A stretch of 64,000 bases of DNA from an uncultured Oscillospiraceae bacterium (GCA_900541975.1 UQLR01000008.1:1-64000); one strand, 5' to 3'; numbered from the stretch's first letter, positions 19,511 through 28,045 are shown. The notes: generated from the sequence alone by a model not told the origin. Translations and numbers: made by a program.

Positions 19511-20840
19511 CCGTGCAGCCCGGCTTCCAAAATTTGTCTTTTTTGCTTATCATGTTTTTCTTTATTCTCAGAAATTTTAATGTATAGCAAACTTTTTCAA
19601 ACTTTATTCTTTTTCATCACCTAACCGCATACTGTTTTTGGTATGCATTTTGTACCCTTATCACATACTGCTTTTCAGTATGTACTCTGCACCCTTTTTA
19701 TAAAGATGCAAATCCCTCTGCTTTTTTCTGCGGTTCACGCTGCAAAGCGATTGTAAGGCGCGGTTTTTTGCCGCCACCGACCTCCGCCCTTTGGCGGGCC
19801 GCCTCGCGCATTTTTTATTTATAAATTTTATTTGAATTTCAGTCGTTTCAGTTTGCTTCTGTGCGGGCTTTGCCCGTCGCTGTTAACCTTTGTTAAATCT
19901 GTAAAGGACTCATGACCCTTTGCATGATTTATATACTACCGTGCTTTGTGTACTGCACGGCGCGTTGTGTAAACTCCCACTTGCATAACGGGCATGTCAG
20001 ACGGGAAAGGCGGGAGGTTCCTGTTTTTCATACCAGCGCCGGTATACAACGCCGCGGTAATCCGCTTGCGGACCCTCAATTTGGGGAAAATTTTCGCCAT
20101 AGCTGGAGGACGGCTCGGCGAAAATACAAAAAATACAGGGACGCACGCCCTGTAGCAAGTCCTCATTGCAGCCTGTAACGGCAGATAAACCTATACGGTG
20201 GGAAAACCTGCCTGATGCACAGCTGCATACACCCCGGGCTTTACAGAAAAGCCCACAGGCTTTTAGCCTGTCGTCTCAGGCGCGCACGCCCCCGCGGGCA
20301 GGCGAGCCGAAGGGCGCAAAGCGCCGGGCTGCGGGGTTTAAACGTTTAAGGGAAGTTTAAGGCGTTTTAAATCTTTGCATCCGGAGCTGAAACGGGTAAG
20401 ACTTAGATCAAAGCTTTCAAAATTTGTTGCGCCGGTGTTGCCTGCAGTGGTTCACACGCTGCGGCATGCCTGCAAAACCGGGTCAAAATTATGTCATACA
20501 CGTACCGGCGGTTTTTTCAACGCGGCAGCACCTGATGGCGGCTGCTGCAAAAAGCAAAAAACCGGTGGGAGGATCGTTTCAACACAACGGGAAAAGGTGG
20601 GCTTTGCTCCGTTTTTCTGTAGCATGGTGCGCACAGCTTTAAGTGTGCACCGGGTTTAACCCAAACAGGGCGTAAAAGCGTAAATAAAAAAGAGCTTTTC
20701 AAGACTTATTGTTCGATTTTTTAATTTGTGAACGTGTTAAATGCTTAATAATTTTGTTTTTTAATCTGGAATATGGAACTCTCCTATTCTGTATTTCGGA
20801 CCTGTTGTTTATTTTCAAAAATAAACCGGGCTAAAACGCA
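19511..20840. other. 1.3-kb hairpin-rich region without convincing genes
   Basis: No ORF here has an SD plus a protein-like sequence. The stretch holds many strong hairpins: 19627-19646, 19663-19683, 19784-19797, 20135-20153, 20236-20254 and 20255-20271. It ends at an intrinsic terminator (20841-20868). I compared it by eye with RNase P RNA, tmRNA, SRP RNA and common riboswitches and found no match. A long structured RNA or a decayed element are both possible. Confidence 0.4.
19627..19683. repeat. Two tandem imperfect hairpin units
   Basis: Unit A: GCATAC, 8-nt loop, GTATGC (19627-19646). Unit B: ACATACTG, 5-nt loop, CAGTATGT (19663-19683). Both are followed by T/C-rich TGTACCCTT or TGCACCCTT, so the unit length is about 40 nt. 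They could be operators for the adjacent XRE protein or RNA stems. Confidence 0.6.
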
Positions 20841-20868
20841 AAGGCGGGCTTAAAAAGCCCGCCTTTTT
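20841..20868 (+). terminator. Strong intrinsic terminator
   Basis: 11-bp perfect stem AAGGCGGGCTT/AAGCCCGCCTT with a 3-nt loop and a T-run. No ORF ends nearby on the plus strand, which suggests a non-coding transcript upstream. Confidence 0.8.
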
Positions 20869-20969
20869 GCATGCGCGGGGCCGCCGCGCTGCGCACAAAA
20901 ATATTTATTTGCAAAAACCGGATTATATTCTGCACGCCTGGTGCTAAAACTATGGGTGAGGTGATCAAT

Positions 20970-21176
20970 ATGCCCGATAGTTCCGGCAGCGCAACGCCGC
21001 TGTTGTCCTTGCTGCCAAAATACGAAGAAGACGCAGGCAGCTTTTACCTTTCGCTGCCGCAGGATGTAAAAGAGGCGGTCAACCAGCACGCCTCGCAGAT
21101 CCGTAGCGGCGAAGACCTGCGGCGGCTGGCGCAGGAATATATGGACGCGCACTCAACCGAGCCATACTACCGATAA
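20970..21176 (+). CDS. Small acidic/neutral hypothetical protein
   Basis: 68 residues, starting MPDSSGSATPLLSLLPKYEE, with a central YLSLPQDVKEAVNQHASQIR helix and a DLRRLAQEYMDAHS helix. The in-frame ATG at 20871 lacks an SD, while GAGGTGAT precedes 20970. A hairpin terminator follows at 21207. I do not recognise the family. Confidence 0.6.
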   Translation: MPDSSGSATPLLSLLPKYEEDAGSFYLSLPQDVKEAVNQHASQIRSGEDLRRLAQEYMDAHSTEPYYR

Positions 21177-21206
21177 CCGCCGATCATACAAGCCCACAGT
21201 CAAAGC

Positions 21207-21258
21207 GGCGCACACAATCGCTACAATGCGTACAAACAGTGTGCGCCTGTTTGTTTTT
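21207..21258 (+). terminator. Terminator after the 68-aa gene
   Basis: GGCGCACAC (21207-21215) pairs perfectly with GTGTGCGCC (21239-21247), followed by a T-rich tail. Confidence 0.7.
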
Positions 21259-21379
21259 GTTTTTTCGGCGCGCCATAGTATTGCTCCCTCTTCTGCAAAA
21301 CGCCGGGTTTTTGGGCTTCTCTGCGGTTTTCCGCTGTATTTTTCCACGCTTTCTGTGCGCGCCCCGCCCGCATGTGCGT

Positions 21380-21408
21380 TTGCCATAGCCCCTGCGCTTT
21401 GCTATACT
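21380..21408 (+). promoter_or_regulatory. Promoter of cobO
   Basis: TTGCCA (21380-21385), 17 bp, TATACT (21403-21408); the ATG follows at 21447. No cobalamin riboswitch is visible in between. Confidence 0.6.
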
Positions 21409-21446
21409 GAATATACATACCATAAAAACGAAAGGGAACGGCTTGT

Positions 21447-21962
21447 ATGATACATGTATATTATGGGGACGGAAAAGGCAAAACAACCGCCGCTCTGGGT
21501 ATGGCGGTGCGCGCGGCGGGCAGCGGCATGCGCGTTTTGCTTGTGCAGTTTTTAAAGCCGGAGCAAAGCAGCGAACGCAGCCTTTTGCGCACAATGGAAA
21601 ATATTACGCTTTTCCCCTGCCCGCAGAAGGTGCGCTTTACCTTTGAAATGCGCCCGCAGGAGCTTGCCGCCGCAAAGGCGTATTACCGGGATTTTTTTGA
21701 GCGAGCCGTGCGCCCGGAGCAACAGACCCGCTACGACATGCTTATTCTGGACGAAGTGTTTTCCCTGTGCGACTGCGGTATATTAGAAGAAGAAACGCTG
21801 TTTTCCTTTTTGCGCGGCTACCACGGGCAGGCGGAGCTTGTTTTAACCGGGCACACGGTCCCGGCGCGCTGTATCGCGATGTGCGACTATGCGTCGCACA
21901 TCAAAAAAGTCCGCCACCCCTTCGACCATGGGGCGGCGGCAAGACGCGGCATAGAGTTTTAG
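21447..21962 (+). CDS. cobO: Cob(I)alamin adenosyltransferase, CobO/BtuR type
   Basis: 171 residues. It is a P-loop enzyme with GDGKGKTTAALGMAVRAAG at the N terminus, VLLVQFLK, the Walker B-like MLILDEV and LVLTGHTVP. The family adenosylates corrinoids with ATP to give adenosylcobalamin. The gene is isolated from other cobalamin genes, so it likely serves salvage. AAAGGGA precedes the ATG. Confidence 0.9.
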   Translation: MIHVYYGDGKGKTTAALGMAVRAAGSGMRVLLVQFLKPEQSSERSLLRTMENITLFPCPQKVRFTFEMRPQELAAAKAYYRDFFERAVRPEQQTRYDMLILDEVFSLCDCGILEEETLFSFLRGYHGQAELVLTGHTVPARCIAMCDYASHIKKVRHPFDHGAAARRGIEF

Positions 21963-21975
21963 CTCGGCTTTTCGC

Positions 21976-22644
21976 TCATTTTTTATCAACAATTTTGCCC
22001 TGGCCTTTATAGATGCTGTTTGGGGGAATATAGCCCCTGACCATTGAAAGCGGGTAGACCATACTGTCCCTGCCGATCACCGTCCCGGGGTTTAAAACAG
22101 AATTACACCCAACCTCCACGCGGTCGCCCACAATGGCGCCCAGCTTTTTGCGCCCGGTGTCGGCTTTTTCCCCCGCCACACTGATACACACAATCGTTTT
22201 GTCCGATTTTAAATTTGACGTAATAGCGCCTGCGCCCAAATGCGCCTTATAGCCCAAAATGGAATCCCCAACATAATTATAATGCGGCGCCTGCACCTTA
22301 TCAAACAAAACGGAACCCTTAATCTCTGTGGAATTGCCCACCACGGCGCCCGCGCCCACAATGGCGTTGCCGCGGATAAACGCACAATGGCGGATTTCTG
22401 CATTCTCGCAGATAACCAACGGCCCTGCCAGGCTTGCGCTTTTTGCAATTTTTGCGCTTTTTGCCACCCAAACGTCTTTTTCAAGCTGTACATATATGTC
22501 CTTTGGCAGCTGCTCCCCCAGCTTTATAATAAAAGCAGAAAGCTCGCAAAGCACCTCCCACGGATATTGCCGGCCTTTAAAAAGCGGCGCCGCAATGGTT
22601 TTGTCAAGACTTAAAAGCCCCTCTGTTTTTAAAAAATCAAACAC
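21976..22644 (-). CDS. Left-handed beta-helix protein, GlmU C-domain-like
   Basis: 222 residues; an N-terminal helical part (to about residue 50) then hexapeptide repeats (KSAKIAKSASLAGP, NAIVGAGAVVG, LGAGAITSNL, VGCNSVLNPGTVIG). It resembles the acetyltransferase half of GlmU and related sugar-nucleotide enzymes, but the nucleotidyltransferase domain is absent. The substrate is not known; an acyl- or sugar-nucleotide transferase is the family-based guess. It is convergent with cobO. Confidence 0.75.
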   Translation of the reverse strand: MFDFLKTEGLLSLDKTIAAPLFKGRQYPWEVLCELSAFIIKLGEQLPKDIYVQLEKDVWVAKSAKIAKSASLAGPLVICENAEIRHCAFIRGNAIVGAGAVVGNSTEIKGSVLFDKVQAPHYNYVGDSILGYKAHLGAGAITSNLKSDKTIVCISVAGEKADTGRKKLGAIVGDRVEVGCNSVLNPGTVIGRDSMVYPLSMVRGYIPPNSIYKGQGKIVDKK

Positions 22645-22704
22645 CTCTTACAACCCTTTCCAAACTGCTGTTTTATTGCCCGCCGGCCTTTGAACCCCGG
22701 CGTA

Positions 22705-22941
22705 TTATTCAGGAAATGCATAAAACCCCGTGCTGCCGTCGCCAAGCGGGCCGGCAACAAATTTCAGTTCATTTTCACCAAGCTGAATCTTATAAGCGGA
22801 AAAACTGCGCGGCTTGCCCGTTTTGGGGTCTGTAACAATCACGCAATCCCCCTCCATAAGCCATTTATATTTATATACATTTACGCCGCGGATGCAAAAT
22901 TTTTTCCCTGTGCACGAGCCCAGAAATTCATATTTTTTCAA
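22705..22941 (-). CDS. Small conserved-looking hypothetical protein
   Basis: 78 residues from a TTG start preceded by GGGGGGAG (KKYEFLGSCTGKKFCIRG start, basic with two Cys, ending GSTGFYAFPE). The start overlaps the end of the PAP2 gene by 14 nt, implying coupling. An ATG at 22962 in frame would overlap more. No known domain recognised. Confidence 0.55.
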   Translation of the reverse strand: MKKYEFLGSCTGKKFCIRGVNVYKYKWLMEGDCVIVTDPKTGKPRSFSAYKIQLGENELKFVAGPLGDGSTGFYAFPE

Positions 22942-23473
22942 TTTTGCTCCCCCCTTTTTCATTCTTTAAGATCCACCGCTTATATACAAACCAGGTCAGC
23001 CACGCGCTGAAAAACCCCAGTAAAATCCCCGCCAAAACGTCGGTGGGATAATGCACATACACGTACATACGCGAAAAGGCAATCAGCCCCGCCAAAACCA
23101 GCGCGCCGCCGCCCCAATACCGGTTGGCGCGGAAAACCATGCACGCTGCCGCAAACGACGAGCAGGAATGCCCGGAGGGAAAAGAATACGAACCCGGCCT
23201 GGCAACCAGCATCATTACATCCGGGTTTTCATAGCACGGGCGCACCCGGCATACAATATTTTTTATACATACCTCGCCTACCAGAAAGCCAAACGCCATG
23301 GCGATCAGCGCCATTATTCCGTAGGGCCTGTATTTTTTAAAACAGAGCATCACAAGCGCTATGCCAATCCACACCAGGCCGCCTTCCCCTATTGCACTTA
23401 AAAAAGGCATCAGCCAGTCAAAAAACGGGTTTGCAAGCGTTGCCTGTATAAAATCCAGTATTTGCAGTTCCAT
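22928..23473 (-). CDS. PAP2-family membrane phosphatase
   Basis: 181 residues with about five membrane helices and the three acid-phosphatase motifs in order: KNIVCRVRP (K-x6-RP), SFPSGHS (PSGH) and SRMYVYVHYPTD (SR-x5-H-x3-D). Such proteins dephosphorylate undecaprenyl pyrophosphate or phosphatidic acid-type lipids at the outer membrane face. The exact lipid cannot be told. Confidence 0.9.
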   Translation of the reverse strand: MELQILDFIQATLANPFFDWLMPFLSAIGEGGLVWIGIALVMLCFKKYRPYGIMALIAMAFGFLVGEVCIKNIVCRVRPCYENPDVMMLVARPGSYSFPSGHSCSSFAAACMVFRANRYWGGGALVLAGLIAFSRMYVYVHYPTDVLAGILLGFFSAWLTWFVYKRWILKNEKGGSKIEKI

Positions 23474-23509
23474 GCATACACTCCATATATCTCATTTTCC
23501 GGCGCGGGT

Positions 23510-24202
23510 TCAGCCTGTGATGTAAAAGCTGAAATAAATCCGCTTTGTTACCTCGTCTGTATTTTCAATCGCGCCGTTAAAGGTAATGATTAAATTAAAA
23601 AGTTCCCGTCCGCCCGGTTTTAAAATGGCAAGGCGGTTGATTAAAGGAAAGTTTTCCCGTTGCTCCGTTGTCATGGTGACGCATACGCCGTTTACGGTAA
23701 GCGCTTTAAACGTTCGCCCGGTAATCTGCGCCCCGGCCTGCTGGCGTGCGGAAAGCTCCTGCACGGTGAGCGCCTGCTGCAGTTTTACACGCTCAAGCTC
23801 AATAATCACGGGCGACTGCCTGTAATCCTCCTGACAGTCCTTGGAATACGCAATCAGCTCTCTGCTGAAAAAATCCGTTTTATATATAAAAGCGGAGGGT
23901 ATATTCATAATATAATCGCTTCCGTGTACCTGTATGCCTGCGCCAAAATTAAAATACCCCTTTTTCTGGGTGATGGTAAGCCCCATTTCCTCGGCCAGGC
24001 TTTTCAGCCCGCTGCCCATGTTGTTTGCGGCGTCCCGGATCTCCGGCGTTATATTGGCAGACGTGCTGTACCCGCCCCCATACCGTTCGCTGTACCCACA
24101 GGTTCCTTTTTCAGGCTGTTTGGGCGTAACCGGCGCCGCGGTGGGCGGCGTTTTGTTTTTCTCTTCGGTGGCGCAAGAAGCAGTGCGTTTTTTTGTCGCC
24201 AT
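23510..24202 (-). CDS. Hypothetical protein with Pro/Thr-rich N terminus
   Basis: 230 residues. Residues 1-35 are low-complexity (KNKTPPTAAPVTPKQPEKG), followed by a Gly/Tyr patch (CGYSERYGGGYSTSA). The remainder looks like a mixed alpha/beta domain with a Gln-rich helix. No signal peptide or membrane segment, and I recognise no family. It has its own promoter and GGGGTGAT before the ATG. Confidence 0.6.
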   Translation of the reverse strand: MATKKRTASCATEEKNKTPPTAAPVTPKQPEKGTCGYSERYGGGYSTSANITPEIRDAANNMGSGLKSLAEEMGLTITQKKGYFNFGAGIQVHGSDYIMNIPSAFIYKTDFFSRELIAYSKDCQEDYRQSPVIIELERVKLQQALTVQELSARQQAGAQITGRTFKALTVNGVCVTMTTEQRENFPLINRLAILKPGGRELFNLIITFNGAIENTDEVTKRIYFSFYITG

Positions 24203-24232
24203 ATGCTATCACCCCAAATACTGTTCTTTTAT

Positions 24233-24261
24233 ATAATACAACAAAAAACGTGCGCTTTCAA
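24233..24261 (-). promoter_or_regulatory. Promoter of the 230-aa hypothetical gene
   Basis: Minus strand: TTGAAA (24256-24261), 17 bp, TATTAT (24233-24238). Confidence 0.55.
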
Positions 24262-24443
24262 TTGGTTACAGAATTTTTATCTCAAACATCCAATCATTGC
24301 GCGCCGGCATTTAAACAGGTCGATATACAGGCGCGTCTGCGCGGGGGCTCTTTTATTCTTATACAAAACATGCAAGCCGGCAATTCCAGATAATTGAAAT
24401 TTTTGTAAATATGCCGAAAATATACAATTTTTTCTTGGGTGAG

Positions 24444-24472
24444 TTGACAATCTGTTGCACCGGCAGTAAACT
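24444..24472 (+). promoter_or_regulatory. Promoter of the feo operon
   Basis: TTGACA (24444-24449), 17 bp, TAAACT (24467-24472). A degenerate palindrome (24487-24502) sits just downstream, where a repressor would block initiation or elongation. Confidence 0.65.
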
Positions 24473-24486
24473 ATAAATGTGAAGAG

Positions 24487-24502
24487 GTTAGTGTATGCTT
24501 AC
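24487..24502. promoter_or_regulatory. Candidate iron-regulator operator 1 (degenerate)
   Basis: GTTAG-N6-CTTAC, one base off the consensus seen in the two other sites (GTTAG-N6-CTAAC), close to the predicted transcription start of feoA. Confidence 0.4.
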
Positions 24503-24522
24503 CTCTATTTTCAGCGACATAA

Positions 24523-24538
24523 GTTAGTTTTAGCTAAC
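24523..24538. promoter_or_regulatory. Candidate iron-regulator operator 2
   Basis: Perfect GTTAG-N6-CTAAC dyad between the feoA promoter and its SD. The half-sites resemble those of DtxR/IdeR-type repressors; the regulator itself is not in the window. Confidence 0.6.
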
Positions 24539-24555
24539 AGAAAGAGGTGTGTGCC

Positions 24556-24846
24556 ATGTCGTTCCGTGAGACAACCGCCCCGGGCCTTTATAACAACGCG
24601 GCTTTCCACAAGGTTCCACTGTGCTCCGGTACCATTCCGCTGAGTATGGCAGAGCCGGGTGTACAGGTGCATATATGCTCTATCAAGGGGCGGGACGATA
24701 CCAAACGTTTTTTAAACAGCCTTGGGTTTGTGGAAGACGCGCCGGTCACAGTTGTTTCTGAACTTGCAGGCAACGTGATTGTCAATATAAAAAACACGCG
24801 GGTCGCGATCAGCAAGGCAATGGCTGCGCGTATTTTAACAAATTGA
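24556..24846 (+). CDS. feoA: FeoA-domain protein 1
   Basis: 96 residues; the FeoA SH3-like domain occupies about residues 25-96 (IKGRDDTKRFLNSLGF, APVTVVSEL, NVIVNIKNTRVAIS). The N-terminal 25 residues are an extension. FeoA is a small cytoplasmic partner of the FeoB iron transporter. The start is the ATG behind AAAGAGG; an in-frame GTG three codons upstream overlaps that site. Confidence 0.88.
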   Translation: MSFRETTAPGLYNNAAFHKVPLCSGTIPLSMAEPGVQVHICSIKGRDDTKRFLNSLGFVEDAPVTVVSELAGNVIVNIKNTRVAISKAMAARILTN

Positions 24847-24857
24847 GGAGGATGTAA

Positions 24858-25079
24858 ATGAAAACGCTCAAAGAGATTCCATGCGGTCAGACTGCAATTG
24901 TGCAAAAGCTGCATGGCGAAGGAGCCGTTAAGCGCCGCATTATGGATATGGGCATTACCAAAGGAACACAGATCTTTGTGCGCAAGGTCGCTCCTTTGGG
25001 AGATCCCGTAGAAGTAACCGTGCGTGGATACGAGCTTTCTATTCGGAAAGCGGATGCAGCGCAAATAGAGGTTTCTTAA
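24858..25079 (+). CDS. feoA: FeoA-domain protein 2
   Basis: 73 residues, the canonical FeoA length: MKTLKEIPCGQTAIVQKLHG, KRRIMDMGITKGTQIFV, DPVEVTVRGYELSIRKADA. It starts 11 nt after the first feoA. Tandem feoA genes ahead of feoB are common in Clostridia. Confidence 0.93.
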   Translation: MKTLKEIPCGQTAIVQKLHGEGAVKRRIMDMGITKGTQIFVRKVAPLGDPVEVTVRGYELSIRKADAAQIEVS

Positions 25080-25109
25080 AATAAAGAAACCTCTTTTTCA
25101 GACTTTTCG

Positions 25110-25125
25110 GTTAGTCTGAGCTAAC
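25110..25125. promoter_or_regulatory. Candidate iron-regulator operator 3
   Basis: Perfect GTTAG-N6-CTAAC dyad, the same as operator 2 apart from the spacer, placed 20 nt before feoB. Confidence 0.6.
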
Positions 25126-25145
25126 ATTTGAAGGAGGCAGACATA

Positions 25146-27617
25146 ATGCACATTAAAATTGCACTTGCCGGTAACCCTAACAGCGGCAAGACAACGCTTT
25201 TCAACGCGCTTACGGGTGCAAACCAGTTTGTCGGGAACTGGCCGGGCGTGACCGTTGAAAAAAAGGAAGGGAAATTAAAAGGAAATAAGGACGTAACAAT
25301 TACCGACCTGCCGGGTATTTACTCTCTTTCCCCCTATACCCTGGAAGAGGTTGTGGCAAGAAATTACCTGTTGCAGGAAAAGCCGGATGTTATTTTAAAC
25401 ATTGTTGACGGCACAAATATTGAAAGAAACCTGTATCTGAGCACACAGCTGACAGAGATTGGGATTCCCGTTGTTATGGCTGTAAATATGATGGATGTCG
25501 TTCAGAAAAACGGTGATGTAATCGACCCGGCGCAGCTGAAAAAGGCGCTGGGCTGCGAAGTGGTTCCCATTTCCGCCTTAAAAGGTACAGGCGTACAGCA
25601 GGCCGCGCAAAAAGCGGTAGACCTGGCACGGCAAAAAGGCAAGACCGCCTGCGTACATAGTTTCTCACAACCAGTGGAAAAGGCGTTGGACGCCATTGCG
25701 GAAATGCTTCCGGATGTCCCCGCGCAGCAAAAAAGATTTTTCGCCATTAAGCTGTTTGAACGCGACGACAAAATTGTTCAGCAGCTTGGCAATGCATGCC
25801 CAAACGCAGAAGACCTGATCCGGGATGTAGAAGCGCAAATGGACGATGACAGCGAGAGCATCATTACCAACGAGCGTTACAATTATATCTCCTCTGTGAT
25901 CAAAAGCTGCTGCTGCAAAAAACGCGCAGGGGTGCTGAGCATTTCCGACCGGATTGATAAAATCGTTACCAACCGGTTTTTGGCCCTTCCAATCTTCGCC
26001 GTTATTATGTTTATTGTCTATTTTGTTTCCGTTACAACAGTAGGCACTATCGCCACAGACTGGGCAAACGACGGAGTTTTTGGCGACGGCTGGCATTTAT
26101 TGGGGATTGGCGCTTCAGAATATGAAGAAGCCGTGGGCGCCTACGATGTGGAAAACCTGAAAATAGAAACCTATTTGGCCGCTGCGGAGGAATCCGGGCT
26201 GGATACCACGGCAATTACCGAAACGCTGGAAGCCGAAGAACCCGACGCTTCTGTGATAGATTCTTTCCTTGCTTCGGCCTCAACCGCAGATATTACCGCG
26301 CAGGCCGAACTGACTGACGAGGAGGGCAACGTGGAAGAAACCATTCCCGTCGCTTTTACCGATTTTGAGGCCGCCCTGCAGGCCGAGGAGCCAGATCCCG
26401 CAAATTACGGCGTATGGGTTCCGGGTATTCCCGTTTTGCTTGAGGACGCTTTAAGGGCGGTTCATTGCGCAGACTGGCTGCAGGGCCTGCTCCTTGACGG
26501 TATTGTCGCCGGCGTGGGCGCTGTGCTGGGTTTTGTTCCCCAAATGCTGATTTTGTTTATTTTCCTTGCCATTTTGGAATCCTGTGGCTACATGGCCAGG
26601 ATCGCCTTTATTATGGACAGGATCTTCCGCCGTTTCGGCCTTTCGGGAAAATCCTTTATCCCCATGCTCATCGGCACAGGCTGCGGCGTGCCGGGCATTA
26701 TGGCCTCGCGTACAATTGAAAACGACCGTGACCGGAAAATGACGATTATGACCACCACCTTTATTCCCTGCAGCGCAAAGCTGCCGATCATTGCACTGAT
26801 CGCAGGCGCGTTGTTTGGCGGCGCCTGGTGGGTCGCCCCCAGCGCATATTTTGTAGGGATTGCCGCTATTATTGTTTCCGGCATTATTTTGAAGAAAACA
26901 AAAATGTTTGCAGGCGACCCCGCTCCGTTCGTCATGGAACTGCCGGCTTACCATCTTCCTACCGTTGGCGGCGTACTTCGCAGCATGTGGGAACGCGGCT
27001 GGTCCTTTATCAAAAAGGCCGGTACAGTGATCTTGCTTTCCACCATCTTTATCTGGTTTACCTCAAGCTTTGGCTTTGTAGACGGCCAGTTTGTCATGGT
27101 GGAAGATCTTTCAGACGGTATACTGGCTGCAATTGGAAGCTTCATCGCACCTATTTTCGTTCCGCTTGGCTGGGGGAACTGGCAGGCCGCCGTTGCGGCA
27201 ATTACCGGCCTGGTTGCCAAAGAAAACGTCGTTGGAACGTTTGGTATTCTTTACGGCTTTGCAGAGGTTGCGGAAGACGGCGCAGAGATCTGGAGCATGC
27301 TTGCGGCAAGCTTTTCAACCATCGCCGCGTATTCCTTCCTGGTATTTAATCTTCTATGCGCTCCGTGTTTCGCCGCCATGGGGGCGATTAAACGAGAAAT
27401 GAACAGTGCAAAATGGACGTTCTTTGCCATTGGCTATCAAACTGTCTTTGCGTATGCCGTATCTATGTGTATTTTCCAGATCGGCAACCTGTTTGCAGGC
27501 GGGGGCTTCAGCGTCTTTACAGCAATCGCCTTTTTGCTTGTTGCTGTTTTCCTGTTTTTGCTGTTCAGGCCTTACAGGGAAAGCAACCGGCTTAAGAGCG
27601 CCCGGGCAGGTATATAA
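25146..27617 (+). CDS. feoB: Ferrous iron transporter FeoB
   Basis: 823 residues. The N-terminal G domain has GNPNSGKT (G1), DLPGIYSL (G3), NMMD (G4) and SALKG (G5), followed by the GDI-like region. The membrane part has the Gate repeats with GFVPQM, CGYMARIAF and GTGCGVPGIMASR. A roughly 110-residue acidic, Ala/Glu-rich segment lies after the first membrane helix, before VWVPGIPVL. It imports Fe2+ across the cytoplasmic membrane. The ATG at 25146 has GGAGGCAG; the TTG at 25128 overlaps it. Confidence 0.96.
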   Translation: MHIKIALAGNPNSGKTTLFNALTGANQFVGNWPGVTVEKKEGKLKGNKDVTITDLPGIYSLSPYTLEEVVARNYLLQEKPDVILNIVDGTNIERNLYLSTQLTEIGIPVVMAVNMMDVVQKNGDVIDPAQLKKALGCEVVPISALKGTGVQQAAQKAVDLARQKGKTACVHSFSQPVEKALDAIAEMLPDVPAQQKRFFAIKLFERDDKIVQQLGNACPNAEDLIRDVEAQMDDDSESIITNERYNYISSVIKSCCCKKRAGVLSISDRIDKIVTNRFLALPIFAVIMFIVYFVSVTTVGTIATDWANDGVFGDGWHLLGIGASEYEEAVGAYDVENLKIETYLAAAEESGLDTTAITETLEAEEPDASVIDSFLASASTADITAQAELTDEEGNVEETIPVAFTDFEAALQAEEPDPANYGVWVPGIPVLLEDALRAVHCADWLQGLLLDGIVAGVGAVLGFVPQMLILFIFLAILESCGYMARIAFIMDRIFRRFGLSGKSFIPMLIGTGCGVPGIMASRTIENDRDRKMTIMTTTFIPCSAKLPIIALIAGALFGGAWWVAPSAYFVGIAAIIVSGIILKKTKMFAGDPAPFVMELPAYHLPTVGGVLRSMWERGWSFIKKAGTVILLSTIFIWFTSSFGFVDGQFVMVEDLSDGILAAIGSFIAPIFVPLGWGNWQAAVAAITGLVAKENVVGTFGILYGFAEVAEDGAEIWSMLAASFSTIAAYSFLVFNLLCAPCFAAMGAIKREMNSAKWTFFAIGYQTVFAYAVSMCIFQIGNLFAGGGFSVFTAIAFLLVAVFLFLLFRPYRESNRLKSARAGI

Positions 27618-27639
27618 ACCGTCTTAAGGAGTGTTTTTT

Positions 27640-27828
27640 ATGCTTGAATGGGTTTTGCACAATCTTCCAACTATTTTGATTGCAGCGGCCTTGCTTGCCG
27701 TCGTTTTGCTGATCGTCCGGCATCTCTGTAAAGCGCGCAAAAAAGGCGGCTGTGCAGGATGCAACGGCAACTGCGGCGCATGCTGCCATACGCATGCTGT
27801 AAAAAAAGACAATCTCTCTCAACACTGA
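27640..27828 (+). CDS. FeoB-associated Cys-rich membrane protein
   Basis: 62 residues: one N-terminal membrane helix (NLPTILIAAALLAVVLLIV) followed by a cytoplasmic Cys cluster (CKARKKGGCAGCNGNCGACC). It corresponds to the small Cys-rich proteins that follow feoB in many Firmicutes, proposed to help iron transfer or sensing. GGAGTG precedes the ATG at 27640. Confidence 0.88.
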   Translation: MLEWVLHNLPTILIAAALLAVVLLIVRHLCKARKKGGCAGCNGNCGACCHTHAVKKDNLSQH

Positions 27829-27843
27829 ACATACATACACATG

Positions 27844-27880
27844 AAAACGCGCGGCGGCCTTTCGCTGCGCGTTTTTCGTG
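27844..27880 (+). terminator. Terminator of the feo operon
   Basis: AAAACGCGC (27844-27852) pairs with GCGCGTTTT (27867-27875), followed by Ts. Confidence 0.75.
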
Positions 27881-28045
27881 CGCAAAGCTTTCCCCTCCCC
27901 GGCAACTTGCAGCCGCCGCGCTTTTCTTTCTTTTAAAGACCGCATAAATTTTTGCCACTATAGATTTTTTCCTTTATTTGTGTTATAGTTTACAAAGCGC
28001 TGCAAGGGCGCAAAAATGCATAATAAAATATGGGAGGCATGCGGC

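Noticed and set aside
19740..20360. RNase P RNA, tmRNA or SRP RNA in the structured region
   Set aside because: The conserved cores I know (for example GAGGAAAGTCC of RNase P, the tRNA-like ends of tmRNA) are not present on either strand.
20375..20702. Overlapping 60-94 codon ORFs on both strands
   Set aside because: None has a Shine-Dalgarno site or a protein-like composition, and they overlap each other in the structured non-coding region.
21177..21446. Cobalamin riboswitch upstream of cobO
   Set aside because: The conserved B12-box and GCCACTG-like blocks are missing; only a promoter and a terminator of the previous gene are seen.
28016..28045. ATG start at 28016 for the ABC-F gene
   Set aside because: There is no SD before it, and a GGGAGG lies inside this stretch placed for the TTG at 28046, which gives the standard N terminus.
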